From assembly GCA_041741895.1 (NCBI GenBank), contig JBGSJO010000001.1, positions 1-14,242 on the forward strand: DNA of 14,242 nucleotides, in the 5' to 3' direction. The stretch comes from Allopontixanthobacter sp041741895 (GTDB lineage: Bacteria > Pseudomonadota > Alphaproteobacteria > Sphingomonadales > Sphingomonadaceae). The position numbers and the translations under genes were made by a program. This document shows, piece after piece, positions 6,080 through 14,100 of the stretch (within the stretch, counting starts at the first letter, position 1; each line of letters starts with the position of its first letter). The notes under the pieces were generated by a model. It saw only the letters and a program-made list of their open reading frames with translations, made no database searches and was not told the origin of the DNA.

Positions 6080-9000
6080 TTGCGGACGAACCAGCTTATT
6101 ATTTCGATTTTCGTGGCTTTGGGCACGGCGGCTTCGCTGTGTGTGGGCGCAGCGGCACATGCCCAGCAGAGGCCGGTATTGCTGCGGGAAAGTTTCCCGA
6201 TTGGCGATGGTGGCGGTATCCTGTGCCAGGTGCAGGATCGCAGCGTGGGAAACCCCGCCAAGCAGAGCATTTTCGACCGTAGCTGGGCAATTGTCTGCCG
6301 CGACAGCGCGCAGCCGGTGGCCAATGTCTATGCTTTCCGTGATCAGGAAGCGGGCGCTGCCGCCCTTGTTGCCCCCCCGAGGCGCGAAGGTGTCGATTGC
6401 AGCGCCAGTACCTCCGCTGTATTTTCCGGCCTGTCCGGCGCACAGCGGAGCGCCTGCACCATTACCGGCACCGGCCTGGAATGGTCGAGCATCAGCGCCA
6501 CACGCGGTCGCATGACCTATGTGGCAGAAGGTTTTGCTGCTTATGACGCGGCAACCGTGTTGGCGCTGCGTTCCGTGATCGACAATTCGATTGCCAGTGG
6601 CACGATCGACGTTGCTTCTACATCGGTTTCGGACCCGCTTTCTTTCGCGAGAGCGCAGGCGGAATCGCTAAAGCCGGAAGCCGCTCTGGCGGAAGGGTAT
6701 CGGCGCAATCTGGGCGGGGAATATGCAGAGGCAGCAGCCTATTTCGAAACGCTGCAGCAACGGTTGGAAGGTGACAGCGACAATACGCTGAATATTGGCG
6801 AATTCATCGTCAACCGCGCGCTGCAAAAATCTAATCTGGGCGAATTCAGCGTGGCAGAGCGTTTGTTTGGCGAGGCTGCGCCCGAAACGACTGGCGACAT
6901 CGTTGCAGAACGTTTGCAGCGCAATTTCGAAGCGATCCACCTGATCAACCAGGGCTATCTGGGTGAGGCGCTGGACCGGCTCGACCAGCCGCTCAGTGCG
7001 CGTCTGGCCGGGGTTGAAGCGCTCGGCGCAGACCTCGCCATCACCCTGCCGATTGCGGAACGGCTCAATGACGGCGAAGGCGCGGGCGGCTTGCTCGGAT
7101 TTGTCGATGAATTGAAACTTGCGCCGGAAGAGCGCGCAATCCTGATCGATGCGCAGGCGCTGCAATTGCGCGGCACCGTGCTGCGGATCGGCGGCGATCT
7201 GGCGGGCGCCGAGAATGCGATGCTGGATTCCTATGCCAAGGCGATCGCCGTGCGGGATGGGCGGGTAACCTCCATCGCCAGGCTGCGTTCGCAGATCCTT
7301 GGTGAACTGGCATTGGTATCCGAAGGACGCGGAAATGACGGGCAGGCCGAAACCTATCTGCGCAATGCACTGGCCTTGATCGAGGCACAATATCCCGAAC
7401 GCCAGGCGGTCAGCGCGGCCAAAGCGCGGCTGGGCGCGTTCCTGCTGCGCCGCGGGCGGGAAGAAGAAGCGATCACGCTTTACCGCGCGGTGATTGATCA
7501 ATCTGTAGGCAAGCGTAACGCGATCACCGGATTTTCAAACCAGTTGCTGCCCTATTTCCGGCTTATTGCCCAGCGGGTTGAAAGCGATCCGGCCTTTGCG
7601 GAAGATTTCTTCAAGGCAACCCAGATATTGGTCCGCCCCGGTGTGGCGGAAACGCAGGCAGTGCTGGCGCGCGAATTGAGCTCCAGCTCTAGCGAGGGGG
7701 CCCGCCTGTTCCGGCAATCGCTGGATCTTGGCCGCGACATCGAACGGTTGCGCATTCGTTTCCTCTCGCTCGGGAAAATGGACCAGACCGCTACGGTTTC
7801 CGCCGAGCATGAAGAACTGGCCATCCAGATCGACCAGCTGGAAAGAGACCAGTTGCGAACGCAGGCCCATCTCAACGATTATCCGCAATATCGCGCAGTT
7901 GCGCCGCGATCATTGTCGCTCACCGATTTCCGCGCATCGCTGAATCCCGGTGAAGTCTATGCCAAAATGTCGGTCGTCGGCGGGGAAGCGTTCATGTTCT
8001 ACGCCGACCGTGATTTCGCCAAGGCTTACCGGATTTCCTTGTCCGAAGCGGACCTGGATTACGAAGTGGATATGCTGCGTTCGTCGATCTCGGCACTGGA
8101 GGGCGGGCGCTATGTCACCTATCCTTTCGAAGTCGCGCTGGCGCGTGATTTGCACAAGGCCTTGTTTGGGCCGGTTGCAGACCGGGTTGGGGCGGCGGGG
8201 CATCTGGTGTTCGAACCCGACGGGGCATTGCTCCGCCTGCCGGTCGATATATTGGTGGCCGATGATGCTTCGGTGGCGAAATATCTCGTGCGGGCCGATG
8301 CGCCGGATGGCGATCCGTTCGACTTCACCGGTATTGCCTGGCTGGGCAAGGGCAAGATGTTCAGCACTGCGGTATCCGCGCAATCCTTCGTCGATGCGCG
8401 CAAGGCGCCGCGCTCGTCGGCTAGCCGCGAATATCTGGGGCTGGGGCGCAATGTGCCGATTGGCCCGGTTCGGCCATCCAGCACACGTGCCAGTACCGGC
8501 GCGGGGATCGGCGGGGATGATTGCAGCTGGGGCGCGGCTGCGTGGAACTCGCCGATTGACGACAAGGAATTGCTGACCGCGCAGCGCCTGATCGGCGGCG
8601 GTGGTTCGCAATTGCTGACCGGGAACGCATTCACCGACGCGGCGATCATGGGCAGGAAGGATCTGAACCAATACCGGATCCTGCATTTTGCCACGCACGG
8701 ACTGGTCACTCCGCCCAATCCGGCCTGCCCGGCCAAGCCGGCATTGCTGACATCGTTCGGCGGCGAAGGTTCGGACGGGCTGCTGTCTTTCGACGAGATT
8801 TTCGAACTAGGGCTGGATGCCGATATCGTCATCCTGTCGGCCTGCGATACTGCGGGCGGTGCCAGTATCGAAGCAACCCGCGCTGCCGGCATCGGCAGCG
8901 GCGGCGGTACCGCGTTGGACGGCCTGGTGCGCAGCTTCATCGGTGCAGGCGGGCGCACGATCATGGCCAGCCACTGGCCCGCGCCGGATGATTACGGGGC

Positions 9001-9223
9001 GACCGAGCGCCTGATCAGCGAGATGTTCCGGGCCGGGCGCGGCCAGAGTGTGGGGATCGCCTTGCGGACTTCGCAGCAAATGCTGATGGACGATCCCACC
9101 ACTTCGCATCCGTTTTACTGGGGCGGCTTTGCGATCATTGGCGATGCAACCCGGCCGCTGCTGTCTGATGCGCCGATTGCGGCAACACCGATAGCTTTGG
9201 CTACGGCGGTAATGACACAATGA
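6080..9223 (+). CDS. Exported TPR-CHAT (caspase-like) peptidase of a secretion operon
   Basis: A 1047-residue protein starting at TTG. Residues 1-28 are a Sec signal peptide (basic start, hydrophobic core, AHA before Gln29), so it should act in the periplasm or beyond. An N-terminal domain of unknown type (about 29-190) carries Cys49, Cys73, Cys107 and Cys126. A helical TPR-like region follows (about 195-480; for example ALAEGYRRNLGGEYAEAAAY and LRNALALIEAQYPERQAV), then a charged, probably coiled segment (about 565-605). The CHAT domain (about 610-1035) begins near LTDFRASLNPGE. Its catalytic pair is intact: His873 in LHFATHGL and Cys922 in VILSACDTAGG. The closing GRTIMASHWPAPD and HPFYWGGFAIIGD motifs are typical of the family. 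CHAT peptidases belong to the caspase/separase clan; no substrate can be read from sequence. The stop overlaps the start of the TpsB transporter gene (ATGA, 9220-9223), tying it to two-partner secretion. Confidence 0.92.
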   Translation: MRTNQLIISIFVALGTAASLCVGAAAHAQQRPVLLRESFPIGDGGGILCQVQDRSVGNPAKQSIFDRSWAIVCRDSAQPVANVYAFRDQEAGAAALVAPPRREGVDCSASTSAVFSGLSGAQRSACTITGTGLEWSSISATRGRMTYVAEGFAAYDAATVLALRSVIDNSIASGTIDVASTSVSDPLSFARAQAESLKPEAALAEGYRRNLGGEYAEAAAYFETLQQRLEGDSDNTLNIGEFIVNRALQKSNLGEFSVAERLFGEAAPETTGDIVAERLQRNFEAIHLINQGYLGEALDRLDQPLSARLAGVEALGADLAITLPIAERLNDGEGAGGLLGFVDELKLAPEERAILIDAQALQLRGTVLRIGGDLAGAENAMLDSYAKAIAVRDGRVTSIARLRSQILGELALVSEGRGNDGQAETYLRNALALIEAQYPERQAVSAAKARLGAFLLRRGREEEAITLYRAVIDQSVGKRNAITGFSNQLLPYFRLIAQRVESDPAFAEDFFKATQILVRPGVAETQAVLARELSSSSSEGARLFRQSLDLGRDIERLRIRFLSLGKMDQTATVSAEHEELAIQIDQLERDQLRTQAHLNDYPQYRAVAPRSLSLTDFRASLNPGEVYAKMSVVGGEAFMFYADRDFAKAYRISLSEADLDYEVDMLRSSISALEGGRYVTYPFEVALARDLHKALFGPVADRVGAAGHLVFEPDGALLRLPVDILVADDASVAKYLVRADAPDGDPFDFTGIAWLGKGKMFSTAVSAQSFVDARKAPRSSASREYLGLGRNVPIGPVRPSSTRASTGAGIGGDDCSWGAAAWNSPIDDKELLTAQRLIGGGGSQLLTGNAFTDAAIMGRKDLNQYRILHFATHGLVTPPNPACPAKPALLTSFGGEGSDGLLSFDEIFELGLDADIVILSACDTAGGASIEATRAAGIGSGGGTALDGLVRSFIGAGGRTIMASHWPAPDDYGATERLISEMFRAGRGQSVGIALRTSQQMLMDDPTTSHPFYWGGFAIIGDATRPLLSDAPIAATPIALATAVMTQ

Positions 9224-11046
9224 ACAAGGTACCAGCACAGATGATCGGCAAATTCGGGGCGAGCGCTTTGACCTTGCTCGGCAGCACGGCATTGGCCGGC
9301 GGGGCGATAGCCCAGACTGCCCCGCCGACCCCTGCCCCGCCCCCCGCTTCCCAGCCACCAACGCGGGAAGAAATCCAGCGCGACCAGCTGGAAGAACGGC
9401 TGCGCACCGAAGGGCAATCGGTGGCGATCGAGGGTGCGCTGGAACGCGCGCCTTGTCCGCTTGCCGCGCCCGAATTTGCCGATCTGAAATTCATTTTCAC
9501 GCGGGCGCAGTTCAGCGGGCTGGAGGCGATTGATCCGGCGATCGTCGAACCCGCCTATGCCGCCCTGGCGGGGCAGGAATTGTCCGTCGCGTCGATCTGC
9601 GACATTCGCGACCGCGCCGGGACATTGCTGCGGCAGCAAGGCTATCTGGCGGCAGTGCAGGTGCCGGTGCAGCAGATCGAGGGAGGAATGGTCCGTTTCG
9701 ATGTGGTGCTGGCACGGATGAGCGCCGTGCAAATTCGCGGCGAGCCGGGTGCGTCGGGCCGCCAGTTGCAGAAATATCTCGACAAATTGATCGGCCAGCC
9801 GGTCTTCAACATCAACGAGGCTGAACGCTATCTGCTGCTGGCGCGGGACATTCCCGGGCTGGATGTGCGGCTGGTGCTGCAGCCCGCAGCAGCCGGATCG
9901 GGCAGTGTACCGGGCGATGTAGTCGGCGTGTTCAACGTCAACCGCACACCGATATTCGCCGATCTCTCGGTGCAGAATTTCGGCAGCAGGGAAGTCGGCC
10001 GGTTCGGCGGTTTGGCGCGGGTCCGGATCAATGGCCTGACCGGTCTGGGCGATGAAACCACGGCCAGTTTCTATGTCACCGAAGATTTCGACGAACAGCG
10101 CGTGCTGCAATTGGGCCACGAATTCCTTGTCGGCGGGGAGGGTTTGTCATTTGGCGTCAGTGGTACCTTTGCGTGGGGGCAGCCGGATGTGCTGGGACCC
10201 GATCAGTTCAAATCCACGACCAAGATCATCAGCGCCTATTCCGGTTTCCCGCTGGTGCGTTCGCAATCGCATAATCTGTTCGCATCGGCCGGTTTCGATC
10301 TGATCGATCAGGATATAACCTTTACCGGCCAGCCCCTGTCGAAGGATCGATTGCGGGTTGCCTATGCCCGGATCGATTTCAACCGGATTGACCGACCGAG
10401 CCTGTCCGGGGCGGGCGGTTACAGCGCGGCTGAGCCCCGCTTTGCTCTCGCGGGCGGATTGGAATTGCGCCGTGGCCTGGACATATTCGGTGCCAGCGAG
10501 GGCTGCGGCCCCGGTTTCGTCCTGTGCAGTGCTGCCGGCGCGGATGTACCCAGCAGGCTGGACGGCGATCCCACCGCGCTGGTGCTGCGCGCAAACGGTC
10601 AGTTCGATTTCCGGCCGATGCCGAAGATCAAATTCTCCCTGGCGCCGCGCGCACAATATTCGCCAGACGCGCTGCTCAGCTATGAACAGGTTTCCGGCGG
10701 GAATTACACCGCCGGGCGCGGGTATGATCCCGGATCGGTCATCGGGGATAGCGGTATCGGCGCGCAGGTGGAGGCGGCCTATGGTTCGCTGGTCCCCAGC
10801 AGTTTTGGCGGCATCGCGTGGCAGCCCTATGTTTTCTTCGATTACATGGCGGTCGATACGAATAATCTGCCCGGCGGGTTCGACACGATCAGCTCTGCCG
10901 GCGGCGGTGTCCGCGCGGCGTGGGGCAACCGTGTCAGGCTGGATGTCTTCGGCGCGGCGCCGTTGGAGCGCGCGCCGTTCCAGGCACAGCGCGGGGATTT
11001 CCGCTTGCTGGTCAACCTGTCGGTCCAGTTGGTTCCATGGCGATGA
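9220..11046 (+). CDS. TpsB/FhaC/ShlB-family outer-membrane transporter of two-partner secretion
   Basis: A 608-residue outer-membrane pore expected to carry the neighbouring TpsA exoprotein across the outer membrane. Residues 1-31 are a signal peptide ending AIA, followed by a Pro-rich linker (about 34-50). Two periplasmic POTRA domains follow: about 88-165 (LKFIFTRAQFSGLE to QGYLAAVQVPVQQIEGG) and about 166-240 (QLQKYLDKLIGQPVFNINEA to DIPGLDVRLVLQPA). The remainder is a 16-stranded-barrel-type sequence. The conserved loop-6 motif, usually VRGY/F, is seen as GRGYDPG with Arg500. A Cys pair (GCGPGFVLC) sits in what is probably an outer loop. The C-terminus is VQLVPWR, so the last residue is Arg rather than the aromatic residue usual for barrel proteins, with Trp just before it. 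The ATG overlaps the CHAT stop by 4 bases, and its own stop overlaps an in-frame ATG of the TpsA gene. Confidence 0.92.
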   Translation: MNKVPAQMIGKFGASALTLLGSTALAGGAIAQTAPPTPAPPPASQPPTREEIQRDQLEERLRTEGQSVAIEGALERAPCPLAAPEFADLKFIFTRAQFSGLEAIDPAIVEPAYAALAGQELSVASICDIRDRAGTLLRQQGYLAAVQVPVQQIEGGMVRFDVVLARMSAVQIRGEPGASGRQLQKYLDKLIGQPVFNINEAERYLLLARDIPGLDVRLVLQPAAAGSGSVPGDVVGVFNVNRTPIFADLSVQNFGSREVGRFGGLARVRINGLTGLGDETTASFYVTEDFDEQRVLQLGHEFLVGGEGLSFGVSGTFAWGQPDVLGPDQFKSTTKIISAYSGFPLVRSQSHNLFASAGFDLIDQDITFTGQPLSKDRLRVAYARIDFNRIDRPSLSGAGGYSAAEPRFALAGGLELRRGLDIFGASEGCGPGFVLCSAAGADVPSRLDGDPTALVLRANGQFDFRPMPKIKFSLAPRAQYSPDALLSYEQVSGGNYTAGRGYDPGSVIGDSGIGAQVEAAYGSLVPSSFGGIAWQPYVFFDYMAVDTNNLPGGFDTISSAGGGVRAAWGNRVRLDVFGAAPLERAPFQAQRGDFRLLVNLSVQLVPWR

Positions 11047-11093
11047 CCATGGCCGGGACAAGGGCTACGAAAGCAAGGCGAAGCGGACAGATG

Positions 11094-11100
11094 GGTGGGA
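11094..11100 (+). promoter_or_regulatory. Probable ribosome binding site choosing the TpsA start
   Basis: GGTGGGA lies just before ATG 11103 and favours that start over the in-frame ATGs at 11043, 11049 and 11091. The ATG at 11043 would form an ATGA overlap with the transporter stop (11043-11046) and add 20 basic and small residues to the signal peptide, so it remains a real alternative. Confidence 0.4.
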
Positions 11101-11102
11101 AC

Positions 11103-14100
11103 ATGATCAAGATCAAACAGGTTCACAAGGCTGGCCCCCAGCGCAATCTCTGGCTCGTCAGCGGTTCCGTGCTGGCTGCGGCAACCGCGAGTGTCCTGAT
11201 GCCCGCTCAGGTCTTCGCCCAGCAAATCCATGCCGGGATGACTGTTACTTCCGCGCCCGTTAGCGGCGGCCCGCCGGTCGCAGTGATTACGACCACTTCC
11301 AGCACCACTGCGCCTGCCAACGGCGATACCAACACCACTGGCATCAATGTCGCGGCATCGGCAAATTATTTTGCGTCGGAGGTCGATTTTCGGCCGGGCA
11401 CCGCGCTCGACGAAGTGGAACTGTTCACTTCCAGCGCGATCATCAACTGGACGACCAGCAACCCCGGTACTGCGGGGGGTCAGGTTACCTTTCTGGGCAC
11501 TGGACAACAGCTCAATTTCACCAGCGCGCTGAATGATTACACGGTTCTCAACCGCATTTTTACGCCCACAATTGACGCGGCAGTACGGATTGACGGGACG
11601 GTTACCAGCAATAGTCTTTCGGGCAGCGGGCAGGGCGGCAATATCTGGTTCTACAGCCCTGGCGGGCTGATTATCGGGGCCAGTTCAATCTTCAACGTCG
11701 GCAGCCTGGTGCTGACCAGCAGCAATCTGAATTCCATCGGGCCGACCATGGATTTCACCGGCGTTGCCAAGACAGATACTGCGGTAATTATTGAATCCGG
11801 CGCACAGATATCTGCTCTGGGGCCGAGCAGCTATTTCGCAGTCATCGCCCCGCGGATGGAACAGGGCGGAACAGTCAATGTGAACGGTTCCGTCGCCTAT
11901 GTAGGGGCAGAACAGGCGCAGCTGACAATCAACAACGGATTGTTCGATATCTCGGTCGGACTTGGCTCGGCAGATGCCAATGGCGTGGTCCACAGCGGAA
12001 CCACCACCGGCGCAGCCAGCGCCGCAACCGCCGATGCCTTTGGCCAGATAACCGATGCCGATGCGCGCGGCATCTATATGGTCGCAGTACCCAAGAATAC
12101 CGCGATTTCGATGCTGGTGGGCGGCACTGTCGGATATCAGCCCGCAGAGGGCGCATCGCTGGCCGATAATGGTAGCATCATCCTGAGTGCAGGAACCGGC
12201 ATTACCGCTGGCGGATCGATTGCCAATCCTGTGGGGCAGGTCGATCTGGCCAATGCGGTATCCGGCGGCAACATTGTGCTGGACGGGGCGACATTGACTT
12301 CCTCGGCAGAAATCTATGCCAGCGATATTGTGAACCTGGCGTCCGGCGCAGCCAGCGCCATTTCCGCCGGCAGTGACGGGCGCGGCGGATATGATCTGTC
12401 CGTAACAGCCGATGGCGGTATCGCGCTGTCGCTGGCGGGCAGCGCCGCGATCAGCATCGATGGGGACCTGACGCTGAAATCGGCTGGGGACATCAACGTC
12501 AATCTGACTTCCGCAGCGGGAACAATGGTGGTCGGCGGCAATTTTCTGCTCGATACGCTAACTCAGGGGGCGGATGATTTCTTTACCGTCTTAAACAATG
12601 GCGGCACCGGCATTGGCGCAGACGCCGTGTCCGGGGCGATCAATCTGACGATTGGCGGCGGATCAAGCCTTGATGTCGGCGGCAATCTGGTCCTGAATTC
12701 GGCAGCGCAGGGCGGCAAGGGCGAATTGCAGAACGGGATGGCCACAGCGGGCGATATCGTGGTCGATTTTTCTACCACCGGCACCATCGATATTGGCGGC
12801 CTGATGCTGATCAGCGCAGAGGCGGCTTCGGCCCAGACGGGCAAGCTTGTCGGCAACGGGCCTGGGGGTATCGGCAGCGACAGCACCGGCGGCAATATCA
12901 CCTTGAATTTGAACAGCGGCGGGCTGAATGCGGGCGGTTTGTTGGTCAATGCCAGCGCGGCAGCGAGCAGCGGCGACAATGCCGTGATCGCGCAAAGCAA
13001 TGATGCGGTTGCAGGTGCCATTACGGTAAATATACTTGGCGGATTTAACCAAATCGGTCAATTGGACCTGATCAGCCGGGCCGATGGTGCAACATCCTTC
13101 GATACAAGCGGCGCCGCGATTGTGGGCCAGGTCACGCGCGGTTCGGCAAGTCTGACGGTGACCAATCCTGATGCCGTTCAGGCGGTTACAGGCGATGCCT
13201 TCATTGATGTTTCGACCGATGGCGCAGTCACCGCGCCCACCGCCAACAGTGTCAGCATCACCGTGGACAATGTTGGGCCAATGGGCGGAATGTTCGTTGG
13301 TGGCTCGCTGCGCATCGATACCACTGCAGGCGGCGGCGCGAACACTGACTTGACCACTGCGGGTTCTGTCCTGCTGCAGGTGACCGATGGCCAATTATCT
13401 GCCGGTTTCCTCGACGTTTCAGCCCGGGCTTCCGAGAGCGGGCGCAATTTCTCCTTCAATGGCAGCGGACAGGATTTCCAGGGCGGCGATGTAACGCTAC
13501 GGGCGGGTGCCAACGGCCTGATGAATTTTGGGTTTGCATTCATTGACACGGAAGCAACCGGGGCGATCAACAGTGCCGGTGATGCCACTGGCGGGTCGAT
13601 CACCCTTGAAGCCAATGATGGCGCGATCCAGTTTCAATCCTTCGGCAGCCTGAATGCCAGTGCCAGCGGGGGATCGGGGGGTGACCCGGTCGACGGCGGG
13701 ACAGCCATTGCACGGGCCGGCAATGTTTCAGTTTCCCTGTCCGGGACAGCCGGATCGATGGATCTGGGGAACGTATTTATCGGCGCAGATGCGTCGATCC
13801 TGTTCGATGTCGAAAGCGGCAGCATCGATTTCAGCGGTGATGGCGGATCGGCAGTTGCAGGCAATGTCATCTTCAATCTGAACGGCGGCAGCCTGACCGC
13901 GAATTCGATGTCGATTACCAGTCAGGCGGCGGGTGGTGACGGCGGGATATTGCCGCCCGCGGTCGCGGCATTTTCCACTGGCCTGCCTTCTGCTGGCAAT
14001 GGCGGTTCAGGGCAGGGCGGTACGATCACCTTCAATCTGGATGGCACCGACATCACGGTCGGTGACCTGAATATCCTGGCGGACGGCATTGGCGGCGATG

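Noticed and set aside
12563..13615. Several long minus-strand frames under the TpsA gene
   Set aside because: Pro-, Ala- and Ser-rich translations mirror the Gly/Ala/Asn-rich TpsA codons; the sense frame carries the signal peptide and TPS domain.
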